DNA of 64,000 nucleotides from Chitinophagales bacterium (GTDB taxonomy: Bacteria; Bacteroidota; Bacteroidia; Chitinophagales; LD1): the NCBI GenBank assembly GCA_026129525.1, contig JAHCHW010000001.1, forward strand, positions 248,001 to 312,000. The letters run 5' to 3'. Under the pieces are notes generated by a model. That model searched no databases and was not told where the DNA came from. It worked only from the letters and a program-made list of their open reading frames with translations. The stretch's first letter is position 1, and every line of letters starts with the position of its first letter. The translations under genes and the position numbers were made by a program. Below are positions 34,361 to 42,361 of the stretch, in pieces.

Positions 34361-35280
34361 ACGTTTACCATTGACCGGCCATTTGTGTTTTGAAAAGTAG
34401 TTGAAGTGTCGAGTAAAAAGGTTTTTACTGCAGATGTTACATCACGTTGCGATTCATCCTGCAAAAAGTGTCCGGCATTAAACTTCTGAAACCGGGCATG
34501 GTGGAATTTGCTCATAAATTTTTCGGCAAAGCGAACCGGAACAAATTCATCTAATTCTCCCCATAAAATCAACGTTGGTTTATTACTTAGCACATCCACC
34601 TTGTTCCACAACGACTCAAAAAAATCCTGTTCGTTCAACAGCGCTTTTGCAAAGGCAATTGTTCCCATACGTTCCGATGGCTTGCTGAAAGGTTCTTTGT
34701 AATGCCGGTGAATTTCTGATGTCAATGTTTTTTTATTGCCCCAGCTTTGCTTAACCATAAACCGGGCAGAGAAATTGAAATACTTGTAAAGAACAGGGAG
34801 TAACGGTGATTTTAAAATCGGTTCCGCTTTCTTAAACTCCGGCTCGTTGCGCGTTGACCAAAGCCATGTGTTGAGAATAACAAGGCGTTGAATTTTATCG
34901 GGATGTTGAATGGCATAATTCAAGCCAATAGGTCCGCCAAAATCGTGAACGACTAATGTGAATGAATCCAGTTGTAAATGCTCAATCAGTTTTGCCAAAT
35001 TGTTTGAATGTTGCTGAACAGAGTAATTGTAATGCTCCGGTTTATCACTTAAACCAAAACCAATATGGTCAGCTGCAATGCAGCGATGCGTTTTCGACAA
35101 CTCCTTTATCTGGTTTCTGAAATCAAACGTCCATGAAGGTGTGCCATGTACAAAAACTATCGCATCGCCTTTACCTTCATCCACATAGTGCATTTGCACA
35201 CCGTTCAGCGAAATGTAATTATCGCGAAAAGGATATTCGCTTCTATTTAGCCAAGTGTGGTTGTTTGTAGTTGTTTGCAT
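34357..35280 (-). CDS. Haloalkane dehalogenase-like alpha/beta hydrolase
   Basis: A 307-residue hydrolase with an aspartate nucleophile: Asp113 in VVHDFGG, oxyanion loop HGTPSWTF near residue 45 and catalytic His in FNAGHFLQDE near the C-terminus. The HDFGG plus HGTPSW pair is that of haloalkane dehalogenases and related epoxide hydrolases. There is no signal peptide. It is placed between adaptor and permease genes and overlaps the permease by four bases, an unusual position that suggests either a role in the exported substrate or chance insertion into the operon. Confidence 0.82.
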   Translation of the reverse strand: MQTTTNNHTWLNRSEYPFRDNYISLNGVQMHYVDEGKGDAIVFVHGTPSWTFDFRNQIKELSKTHRCIAADHIGFGLSDKPEHYNYSVQQHSNNLAKLIEHLQLDSFTLVVHDFGGPIGLNYAIQHPDKIQRLVILNTWLWSTRNEPEFKKAEPILKSPLLPVLYKYFNFSARFMVKQSWGNKKTLTSEIHRHYKEPFSKPSERMGTIAFAKALLNEQDFFESLWNKVDVLSNKPTLILWGELDEFVPVRFAEKFMSKFHHARFQKFNAGHFLQDESQRDVTSAVKTFLLDTSTTFQNTNGRSMVNV

Positions 35281-35299
35281 GTTGTATTTGGCTTTTGCT

Positions 35300-35312
35300 T
35301 CCCTTTGAGGGA
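35300..35312. repeat. Short palindrome TCCCT-TTG-AGGGA
   Basis: A 13-base inverted repeat in the 35-base gap between the adaptor and hydrolase genes, similar to the CCCC-TTT-GGGG element at 33080-33103. Confidence 0.5.
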
Positions 35313-35315
35313 CTG

Positions 35316-36431
35316 CTATTTCATTTTAGGTATTACAATCTCATCCGAATCGCTTACGCCCTTTGTTATCTCCACAAATTCCAAATTCTCCAAACCACGC
35401 GTGATTTTCACCTTTTTGTTCAAGCCCATTCCTTTCACTTCCACTTCATCGCCCGCTTGAATTAAATTTTTGGGAATTATCAGCGCGTTATCTTTTTGTG
35501 CAATAATGATGTTGGCTTCTACTGATGTATGCACAAAATTCATTTCGTAGTTTTCGGTAAACTCGGCTTCTACTTTAAAACTCTGGTCTTGCTGATTCAT
35601 GGCAGGATAAATTTTAGTAACCTTTGCCTTGTAAATTTTGCTGCCTGTTACATCCAACTTCACCACCACTTCCTGCCCAAGTTTTACTTTGTCAATGTCC
35701 TGCTGGTCAACGCTCAATTGTAAAATTTTAGCACCTTTCTCTCCAACAATTGCAACCAATTCTGTTCTGCGAACCGCTTCGCCTGCGTCTTTGTAAGTAT
35801 CGTAAACCATACCATCCATTACACTGCGAATGGAATAATTACCGTAATCGAGATTGGAAGCCGCTACCATGCTTTCAGCATTTTTTAGCTCTACTTGCAA
35901 CTGGTCTTTGGTGCGCTTAAAATTTTCGAGAGCCGATTTCAAATCGTTCTGCGATACTTCATAAGCCAATGCCGCCTGGTCGTACTGTGCTTTAGTAACA
36001 GCTTGTGCATCGAACATGTTTTTGTAACGCACATAGTTAAGCGAATCGTTCTTGAACTTCGCCTCGGCACTTTTTATTTTGCTTTTTAAATCGAGCAGCA
36101 CCGGTGAGTTTTCGGAGGCATTCAAGCGAGCTAATTCCAAAGCCGATGAACTGGCTCCGAGTTTGGCTGCCACGGCATCGTTCTGCACACGGTAAATTTC
36201 TTCCCCGCGCTTTACCTCATCGCCTCCTTCTTTATTCTTTGCAACAATGTATCCATCGCTCAGAGCAAAAACCTTGTATTCGTTTTTCGGCATCAGAAAA
36301 CCACTGGCATATACGGCTTCGGTAATGGCTTTGCGCTCGGGTTTTACAGTTTCGGTTTTGTTCTTTTTGAAAACCAATAACACAATTACTATGGCCACAA
36401 CCGGAATAAGGAGAAGGTATTTTTTGTTCAT
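35316..36431 (-). CDS. HlyD/MacA-type periplasmic adaptor
   Basis: A 371-residue membrane-fusion protein. One N-terminal membrane anchor (about 5-22, LLLIPVVAIVIVLLVF), split barrel-sandwich (about 45-80 and 165-205), an alpha-helical hairpin of two coiled coils (about 85-165, AKFKNDSLNYVRYKNMFDAQ) and beta-barrel (about 205-290). First gene of the export operon. The ATG at 36431 is used; the longer frame from 36464 adds 11 poor residues. Confidence 0.9.
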   Translation of the reverse strand: MNKKYLLLIPVVAIVIVLLVFKKNKTETVKPERKAITEAVYASGFLMPKNEYKVFALSDGYIVAKNKEGGDEVKRGEEIYRVQNDAVAAKLGASSSALELARLNASENSPVLLDLKSKIKSAEAKFKNDSLNYVRYKNMFDAQAVTKAQYDQAALAYEVSQNDLKSALENFKRTKDQLQVELKNAESMVAASNLDYGNYSIRSVMDGMVYDTYKDAGEAVRRTELVAIVGEKGAKILQLSVDQQDIDKVKLGQEVVVKLDVTGSKIYKAKVTKIYPAMNQQDQSFKVEAEFTENYEMNFVHTSVEANIIIAQKDNALIIPKNLIQAGDEVEVKGMGLNKKVKITRGLENLEFVEITKGVSDSDEIVIPKMK

Positions 36432-36559
36432 GACTGAAATTTGGCGATACAAAAGAAGTAGCAATACGGCAAGCTGTGAAACCGAAGTGTATTAGCTGAA
36501 CAATTTATCGGTTAAAGCGACTTATAAAGTGGTTGAAGCGTTTGCTGAAAAAGTAAGCG

Positions 36560-37093
36560 CTATCGCTTCCATCCAAAACTTTCCTCAATACGCTTCTTCT
36601 GCGCCAAATGATGTTTGAAATGCAAGTTGCAAAGTGTAATCCACTCCTCGGTATTTAACCACCCCAAAAACGGGTGGCGGGTTTTAAGCGCAGGGTTGCT
36701 CTGCGGAATGCGTTGTATGTATGCAGCCGATAACCTTTTTATTTCTTCCAACCTGGCAATCAACTGCTCTTTCGATTCGGGCTGTTTAGGTTCTACTGCT
36801 ACTTTTTCGGGCATTTTTACCTTTACGGGCGGCATCATACCTAAGGTAAAAACTATCCAGCCGTACATATTTTTTCCTTTACCGGCTTCCACTTTATCCT
36901 TACTCAAACAGCGCTCGGCATTTTTAAAAAAGAAACCTTTGGCGCTCATCCATAAATGAATACCCACCTGCCCCAAACTCCACGAATTTTCTGAAGGCTT
37001 TTGAACAAGTTGCTCGTAACTGTATCGGCTTATTTCGCCAATCCAATAATCAACCGCAGCGTTTGTTTTTTCTTCTAACTTTTTTAAGTCCAT
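36560..37093 (-). CDS. DinB-like family protein
   Basis: A 177-residue DinB_2-like protein. The first helices contain VQKPSENSWSLGQVGIHLWM near residue 30 with a metal His, and the end has LCNLHFKHHLAQKKRIEE with two more. It is separate from the export operon by about 130 bases. An AAGCG/CGCTT hairpin covers its stop codon. Function unknown. Confidence 0.75.
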   Translation of the reverse strand: MDLKKLEEKTNAAVDYWIGEISRYSYEQLVQKPSENSWSLGQVGIHLWMSAKGFFFKNAERCLSKDKVEAGKGKNMYGWIVFTLGMMPPVKVKMPEKVAVEPKQPESKEQLIARLEEIKRLSAAYIQRIPQSNPALKTRHPFLGWLNTEEWITLCNLHFKHHLAQKKRIEESFGWKR

Positions 37094-37232
37094 AGCCATT
37101 GGTATTTACAAGGCAAAATACGGTTTTGATATCGTCCGCTGTTCGGTAAAGTAAAATACAAGAAGTGTTAACGGAAGCGGGCGTATGTAATAATGCCGTG
37201 CTCTGCATCGTTATGAAACTAAATCCAACGTT

Positions 37233-38726
37233 ATGACACCAAAAACCAACAACCCGTTGCTCATTGCTTTTTCCGTATTCTCCATTCTTACTGTATTCGC
37301 TTTCTACTCCTTTCGCCCGATTGCTTCACCGGCAATAAGGATTGTCGAACCACCGGAACCGCTCACAATAACACTGCCTGATGAGTATTACAAAATTCCC
37401 GACAGCGTGGCGTTTAACGGCAAACCCATGTTGAACACAGCCGGATTGCTTTCGCTCTCTACCGAGTTAGGACATAACTATTACATAGTTCGCGACACGA
37501 TGAACAACACCGGTTTTTTGTATGCCGAAATAAAAGCCGGTGATTATACGCCTGCCGATAAAACCCGCGCTCCGCTCAACATTTCGTTGGTAATTGACCG
37601 CAGCGGCTCCATGAGCGGTGCAAAATTGGCTTACGTAAAAAAGGCAGCTGATTTTCTGATTGATAAACTGAACGACAAGGACATTCTTTCCATAGTTGTT
37701 TACGAATCTCACGTAGGTGTGCTGCAAAAGTCGGTACCCGTTACCGATAAAAAATATCTGCATGAAATTATCGCATCTATTGCTGCGGCAGGCGGTACTA
37801 ACTTGGGCGGTGGAATGCTGGAAGGTTTTAATCAGGTAAAGAATAGCTACAAAAGCGGTTATGTTAACCGTGTGCTTTTGTTGAGTGACGGACTTGCCAA
37901 CGTTGGTATAAGCGACCCTACTGTGCTGCAAAACACTGCCAAAAATTGGTTTAACAGCGAAAGCATTAGCATTAGCACGTTTGGCGTTGGCAGCGATTAC
38001 AACGAAAACCTTATGACAGCCTTAGCCGAAAACGGAGGCGGCAATTACTACTACATTAAAGAGCCTGAGCAAATTCCGGGAATTTTCGAAAAGGAAGTAA
38101 ACGGACTACTGTCTTTGGTAGCCAAGCAAACCACGCTCAAGTTCATTCTTCCGCAACAGGTAACCATTACGCGTGTGTATGGCGGCAACTACGAAATGGA
38201 CCGCAATGTGATGACAGTAAACATGAAAGACATTTTTGCAAAAGAAACAAAAGGGGTTCTGGTAAAATTTCGCATTAAGCCCGAGGCAGCAACCGAGTTA
38301 CCGGTTGTAACACGCTTGGAATTTGAAGATGCTACACAAAACAATCAGCGCAAAAGCATTGAAAACCTGAACGTAATAAAACCCGTTACCGACCGCAAAC
38401 TGTATATGAGTAATTTCAGCGAGCGTGTTATGCAGCAATGCACCATGTTTGAATCGAACGACCTGCTTGAAAAAACCATGAAGGCAGTGGATGAGCGCAA
38501 CTACGATAAAGCGCGCAGTTTGGGTACTTCCACTCAAGTATATCTTTCAGGAAACGCAAGCAAACTAACTCCTACCAAAGAAATTAAGATGCAGGATTCC
38601 GTAATTGTGAAATACAATAATGAACTGAAAAGCGTTGAACAGAAAAGTTCGTACGAACTGAACGATATACAAAAGAGCAGCAAGAGTTATAACTATAGTA
38701 TAAGAGGCAAAAAGGAAGCACCGTAA
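37233..38726 (+). CDS. VWA domain protein
   Basis: A 497-residue protein with an N-terminal hydrophobic segment (about 10-27, LIAFSVFSILTVFAFYSF) acting as signal or anchor and a von Willebrand factor A domain (about 115-290). The metal-ion site DRSGSMS near residue 126 is complete, and the later TNLGGG and SDGLANVG segments match the fold. The C-terminal 200 residues are a beta region (LKFILPQQVTITRVYGG) and a helical tail, as in the YfbK-like family. It could bind partners at the cell surface. No MoxR gene adjacent. Confidence 0.85.
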   Translation: MTPKTNNPLLIAFSVFSILTVFAFYSFRPIASPAIRIVEPPEPLTITLPDEYYKIPDSVAFNGKPMLNTAGLLSLSTELGHNYYIVRDTMNNTGFLYAEIKAGDYTPADKTRAPLNISLVIDRSGSMSGAKLAYVKKAADFLIDKLNDKDILSIVVYESHVGVLQKSVPVTDKKYLHEIIASIAAAGGTNLGGGMLEGFNQVKNSYKSGYVNRVLLLSDGLANVGISDPTVLQNTAKNWFNSESISISTFGVGSDYNENLMTALAENGGGNYYYIKEPEQIPGIFEKEVNGLLSLVAKQTTLKFILPQQVTITRVYGGNYEMDRNVMTVNMKDIFAKETKGVLVKFRIKPEAATELPVVTRLEFEDATQNNQRKSIENLNVIKPVTDRKLYMSNFSERVMQQCTMFESNDLLEKTMKAVDERNYDKARSLGTSTQVYLSGNASKLTPTKEIKMQDSVIVKYNNELKSVEQKSSYELNDIQKSSKSYNYSIRGKKEAP

Positions 38727-38744
38727 AACAGAGTAAACTCTGTT
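38727..38744. terminator. Hairpin between convergent genes
   Basis: AACAGAGT AA ACTCTGTT is a perfect 8+8 palindrome starting right after the VWA stop codon. It has no T run, so termination activity is uncertain. Confidence 0.4.
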
Positions 38745-38775
38745 GAGCTTCTACAATCAGGAAAAATAAGTTGAA

Positions 38776-39135
38776 TTACTTCCACTTGTTTTGTACACCA
38801 ATTGTGCGGTGTGCTTCTTCTACCTTTTGGTTTATCTGCCCGGTGAGTATATGCCAGAACATCACAAAATCGGAACCAAGCGAATAGAGCGGATAAGTAA
38901 ATGTGGCAGGGCGGTTTTTCTCGAAAATAAAATGCCCCACCCATGCAAATCCGTAGCCGAAAAGCGGCATGGCTATCCACATTAGCAGGTTACCCCACCA
39001 CAAGCCTAAAACAAAACAGGCTATTACCAGCGATGTGCCCGTAAAATGCAGCCAGCGGTTAAGCGGACGAGCGTGTTCTGTAAGGTAGTACGGATAAAAA
39101 CTCCAAAAGGTCTTGTATTTCTTTTCTGTACTCAT
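38776..39135 (-). CDS. DUF962 (Mpo1-like) membrane protein
   Basis: A 119-residue protein of the DUF962/Mpo1 family; yeast Mpo1 is an iron-dependent dioxygenase acting on 2-hydroxy fatty acids. Histidine motifs are visible: LTEHARPLNRWLHFTGTSL near residue 18-30, and FAWVGHFIFEKNRPATFTYP near residue 63-82, with two to three membrane helices between. No other lipid gene is in the same operon; the acyltransferase at 39237 is divergent and 101 bases away. Dioxygenase activity is inferred from the family only. Confidence 0.85.
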   Translation of the reverse strand: MSTEKKYKTFWSFYPYYLTEHARPLNRWLHFTGTSLVIACFVLGLWWGNLLMWIAMPLFGYGFAWVGHFIFEKNRPATFTYPLYSLGSDFVMFWHILTGQINQKVEEAHRTIGVQNKWK

Positions 39136-39236
39136 GCACTAAAGTTTGCGCTGCAAAATAAGAAAGTGAGATGGAGTTTGCTTCATAACATATTTTCTGC
39201 CGGATGTAACCGCGGCAATCTATATTCGCCCCCGAT

Positions 39237-39815
39237 ATGGGAAAACTGCTCGCAAAATTTATCTTTTGGTTTTTCGGCTGGAAATTAGATGACCACCTGA
39301 AAGCGGATTTTAGAAAATGTGTAATGCTGGCAGTGCCGCACACCAGCAATTGGGATTTGGTTTTTGCCCGTGCCGCTTTTTCGCAAATGAATATTCCCAT
39401 TCGTTTTACCGTAAAGAAAGAATGGCTGCGGTTTCCGTTTGGAGGAATTATGAAAGCACTGGGCGCCATAGGCATTGACCGCACACCAAAAAAAGCTGGC
39501 GAAGAACGACCGAGCATGACCGAAGCCATGATTGATTTGTTTAACGGGCGCGATGAACTGGTGGTAATGGTTACTCCCGAAGGCACCCGTTCGCTCCGCA
39601 CAAAATGGAAAACCGGATTTTACCATGTAGCAGTAGGCGCCAAAGTGCCTATTGCCTTGGGTTACTTAGATTACAAAAACAAAATTGCAGGAGTGGGTGA
39701 TGTGTTTATTCCGACAGGCGATATGAAACAGGACATGAAACGCATCATGGATTTTTACAAACCCATACAAGGCAAACATCCCGAAAAATTTTCGGTGGAT
39801 TTGGACTATGCCTGA
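39237..39815 (+). CDS. PlsC-like 1-acylglycerol-phosphate acyltransferase
   Basis: A 192-residue acyltransferase with the HX4D motif His35-Asp40 (HTSNWD) and the EGTRS substrate motif near residue 118. These are the catalytic signatures of PlsC-type enzymes that put a second acyl chain on glycerophosphate lipids or related molecules. It is short, as in Bacteroidota relatives annotated as lysophospholipid acyltransferases, so the acceptor may not be the usual one. Its end overlaps the convergent hydrolase by 10 bases. Confidence 0.82.
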   Translation: MGKLLAKFIFWFFGWKLDDHLKADFRKCVMLAVPHTSNWDLVFARAAFSQMNIPIRFTVKKEWLRFPFGGIMKALGAIGIDRTPKKAGEERPSMTEAMIDLFNGRDELVVMVTPEGTRSLRTKWKTGFYHVAVGAKVPIALGYLDYKNKIAGVGDVFIPTGDMKQDMKRIMDFYKPIQGKHPEKFSVDLDYA

Positions 39816-40660
39816 GCAAAAAAACTGAGCAGTTTTTCATTTACCCATTCGGGGTTATCGTGCTGCACAAAATGCCCGCTGGTTGAATCGTACAAAATTT
39901 CGCAGATATTTTCGCAGTATTCTTTTGTGCGGTACGTTAGTTCTTTGCCCAATGCTTTATCGTGCTCACCCCAAAGCATCAGCACCGGTGCCTTTATTTT
40001 CGGATAGCGGATTCCGGAAGGTGAAAAAATTTCCCGGAAAGCTGCACGGTAGTAGGCTATGGTTGCTTTTATGGCTCCGGGGGGTGCGTAGGCATCAACG
40101 TATTTTTGCAAATCTTCAGCACTTAGCCTTTTGGACTGCATACTCATAGCGGAAAATGTTTGGCGGAAAAATTTTTCTGTACCAACTATTTTTTCGGGGA
40201 AAAACGGCAGTTGAAAGAAGAAGATATACCAACTCTTTTTCCATTGCGAAAGATTAAAACTCATAAATGCCCTTCGCATTTCGTTCGGATGCGGCACATT
40301 CAGAATTGCCAGCTTTTTGACGACTTCCGGATAGAGCGAAGCCACAGCCCATGCCACTGCGGCACCCCAGTCGTGCCCTACTACTATTGCATTCTCCTCT
40401 CCCAACGCTTTTATCAGTTCAGCAATATCTTTAGCAAGCACTTGCATTTTGTAATCACTCACTTTTTCGGGTTTATCACTCAGGTTATAGCCCCGCATAT
40501 CCGGTGCCACTACTCTATAACTTTTCGACAAAACCGGAATCTGTTTCCGCCAGCCGTACCAAAACTCCGGAAAGCCATGCAGCAATATCACTAACTCTCC
40601 CGCTCCTTCTTCAATGTAATGCAGTCTTACACTGTTTACCGTTAAAAACTTTGATTCCAT
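39806..40660 (-). CDS. Epoxide hydrolase-like alpha/beta hydrolase
   Basis: A 284-residue hydrolase with nucleophile Asp97 in VGHDWG, the HGFPEFWYGWRKQIP segment near residue 28 that marks epoxide hydrolases, and catalytic His in STSGHFVQHDNP near the end. No signal peptide. Substrate unknown. Divergent from the marR gene, whose regulatory sites begin about 40 bases upstream of this gene's start. Confidence 0.85.
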   Translation of the reverse strand: MESKFLTVNSVRLHYIEEGAGELVILLHGFPEFWYGWRKQIPVLSKSYRVVAPDMRGYNLSDKPEKVSDYKMQVLAKDIAELIKALGEENAIVVGHDWGAAVAWAVASLYPEVVKKLAILNVPHPNEMRRAFMSFNLSQWKKSWYIFFFQLPFFPEKIVGTEKFFRQTFSAMSMQSKRLSAEDLQKYVDAYAPPGAIKATIAYYRAAFREIFSPSGIRYPKIKAPVLMLWGEHDKALGKELTYRTKEYCENICEILYDSTSGHFVQHDNPEWVNEKLLSFFAQA

Positions 40661-40700
40661 GTGTGGGTTCCGTTTTAGATGAACGGTGAATGTATTGCAA

Positions 40701-40721
40701 TTGTTTAACTGTTTTAAACAA
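40701..40721. promoter_or_regulatory. Inverted repeat upstream of marR
   Basis: TTGTTTAA (40701-40708) and TTAAACAA (40714-40721) form a perfect inverted repeat with a five-base spacer, ending nine bases before the marR -33 box. It may be an upstream regulator site. Confidence 0.4.
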
Positions 40722-40729
40722 CCGCAAAA

Positions 40730-40760
40730 GTTGTATAAACAAATATTTCATTTACATTTA
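40730..40760 (+). promoter_or_regulatory. marR promoter with probable operator
   Basis: TTG (40731-40733), 19 bases, TACATTTA (40753-40760) fits the Bacteroidota promoter with one change in the -7 box. The stretch GTTGTATAAACAAATATT (40730-40747) covers the -33 region and recurs almost exactly before the pirin gene, so it is probably the MarR binding site. Transcription would begin at or next to the GTG start. Confidence 0.6.
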
Positions 40761-40765
40761 CGCCC

Positions 40766-41221
40766 GTGGCAAGTATTGAAGAAGAAATTAAGCAACAAAA
40801 AAAATTTAGCAGCGAGTACGAGAAGGCGGCTGTAAACATTCTTTTTACCAGCGGTTGGCTGTACAATCTTAACGCTGCACGTTTTAAAAAGCACGATATT
40901 ACTCCCGAGCAATACAATGTGCTTCGAATTCTCCGGGGCACCTATCCAAAACCGATGATGTTGAGTGAAATCACTTGCCGAATGCTTGATAAGAGCAGCA
41001 ATGCCACAAGGCTTGTAGAAAAACTGCGGCTGAAAGGATATGTAAAGCGCGACCTCTGCCCTACCAACCGCAGACAGGTAGATATTGTAATTACCGAAAA
41101 AGGGCTTTCGTTGCTTACCAAAATAGATAACGAGACTGACGAATGGCACAACGCTCTAAAAACCATAACCAAAACCGAAGCACAGGAACTTAACCGAATA
41201 CTCGATAAGTTAAGAAGTTAA
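40766..41221 (+). CDS. MarR family regulator
   Basis: A 151-residue winged-helix dimeric repressor. Recognition helix region is ITCRMLDKSSNATRLVEKLR (about 72-91), followed by the wing KGYVKRDLCPTNRRQVDIVI. The start is GTG at 40766. One Cys (Cys74 region) and another in the wing could be redox-sensing, but this is not certain. The gene shares its promoter operator with the next gene, a pirin, suggesting that it controls itself and pirin. Confidence 0.9.
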   Translation: MASIEEEIKQQKKFSSEYEKAAVNILFTSGWLYNLNAARFKKHDITPEQYNVLRILRGTYPKPMMLSEITCRMLDKSSNATRLVEKLRLKGYVKRDLCPTNRRQVDIVITEKGLSLLTKIDNETDEWHNALKTITKTEAQELNRILDKLRS

Positions 41222-41237
41222 AATTTTTGCTTAAATA

Positions 41238-41268
41238 GTTGTATCTACAAATATTGTGCTTACTTTTG
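41238..41268 (+). promoter_or_regulatory. Pirin promoter with MarR-type operator
   Basis: TTG (41239-41241), 19 bases, TACTTTTG (41261-41268) is a perfect Bacteroidota promoter. The -33 region carries GTTGTATCTACAAATATT (41238-41255), differing at two positions from the site before marR and containing the palindrome TTGTA TC TACAA. Confidence 0.7.
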
Positions 41269-41290
41269 TTGAGCAATCAAACGTATAGAG

Positions 41291-42160
41291 ATGAAAAAAT
41301 CAATTGAAAAAGTAATAGCTCCGCCCGCACCACACATGGTAGGCGATGGTTTTAGGGTACACAATTTTTTTCCGGGGCCGTATGGCGAACTAAAGCGCAT
41401 GAGTCCGTTCTTTATGATGGACTACAATGCTAAAATTGAATTTCCGCCTTCCGAACATCAGCGCGGGGTTGGTGTGCATCCACACCGCGGTTTTGAAACG
41501 GTTACATTGGCTTACCATGGCAAAGTGGCGCATCATGACAGTGCCGGCAACAGTGGCATAATAGGCGAAGGCGATGTGCAGTGGATGACTGCCGCTTCGG
41601 GCGTGTTGCACAAAGAGTACCACGAAAAAGAATTTGCCCGCAAAGGCGGTTCTTTTCAAATGGTGCAATTGTGGGTAAACCTTCCGGCAAAAGATAAAAT
41701 GAGCCAACCGAAATATCAGGCAATTACTTCTGCTCAAATGGGTAAATACGCATTACCCGATGGTAAAGGACAAATAGATGTAGTAGCAGGTACTTTTAAA
41801 GATGTAAAGGGAGCAGCCTCTACATTTACGCCCATTCACGTTTACAACCTGTACTTAAAGGGAGGAGCTAAACTTGACTTTGAATTGCCGGAAAACTTCA
41901 ACACCGGAATCTTAGTGCTTGAAGGTGAAGCTGTGTTGAATGATAAAACCGTAACACAAGACCACTTCGCTCTTTTCAAAAACAGCGGAACCGAAATTCA
42001 TATTGAAACAGGCGATGGCGCAAAATTGTTAGTGCTAAGCGGTGAACCTATTAATGAACCTGTAGTTGCCTACGGTCCGTTTTTGATGAACACTAAGCAA
42101 GAAATTATACAAGCCTATGAAGACCTCAACAACGGTAAGTTTGGGCAGTTGGAAGATTAG
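41291..42160 (+). CDS. Pirin family protein
   Basis: A 289-residue bicupin of the pirin family. The N-terminal cupin has metal residues in GVGVHPHRGFETVTLAYHGK (two His) and in VLHKEYHEKE (His and Glu); the C-terminal cupin is degenerate. Pirins include quercetin dioxygenases and stress-related regulators. It is induced, by inference, through release of the MarR-type regulator encoded directly upstream. A terminator lies just after the stop codon. Confidence 0.92.
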   Translation: MKKSIEKVIAPPAPHMVGDGFRVHNFFPGPYGELKRMSPFFMMDYNAKIEFPPSEHQRGVGVHPHRGFETVTLAYHGKVAHHDSAGNSGIIGEGDVQWMTAASGVLHKEYHEKEFARKGGSFQMVQLWVNLPAKDKMSQPKYQAITSAQMGKYALPDGKGQIDVVAGTFKDVKGAASTFTPIHVYNLYLKGGAKLDFELPENFNTGILVLEGEAVLNDKTVTQDHFALFKNSGTEIHIETGDGAKLLVLSGEPINEPVVAYGPFLMNTKQEIIQAYEDLNNGKFGQLED

Positions 42161-42163
42161 GCT

Positions 42164-42188
42164 AAGTTGTAGCTTCAACAACTTTTTT
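42164..42188 (+). terminator. Terminator of the pirin gene
   Basis: AAGTTGT (42164-42170) pairs with ACAACTT (42178-42184) around a seven-base loop and runs into six T residues. Confidence 0.8.
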
Positions 42189-42190
42189 AG

Positions 42191-42262
42191 TGGTCCCTAC
42201 AGGAATCGAACCTGTATTTAAAGTTTAGGAAACTTCCGTTCTATCCATTGAACTAAGGGACC
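42191..42262 (-). tRNA. tRNA-Arg (anticodon CCT)
   Basis: A 72-base tRNA on the minus strand without encoded CCA. Acceptor GGTCCCT and AGGGACC pair; anticodon loop TTCCTAA carries CCT; T-arm ACAGG TTCGATT CCTGT is complete. It lies between pirin and darA. Confidence 0.94.
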
Positions 42263-42361
42263 TGTTGAAAGGACTGCGAAGATAAAAAATCCGTTATCCG
42301 GCAAAACTTACTTTCGTGTGTAATACAAGGTTGTCTAATTCGTATTATCGCGTTGGAGTTT

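Noticed and set aside
42353..42361. TTG start of darA nine bases upstream
   Set aside because: ATG at 42362 gives the usual DarA N-terminus.
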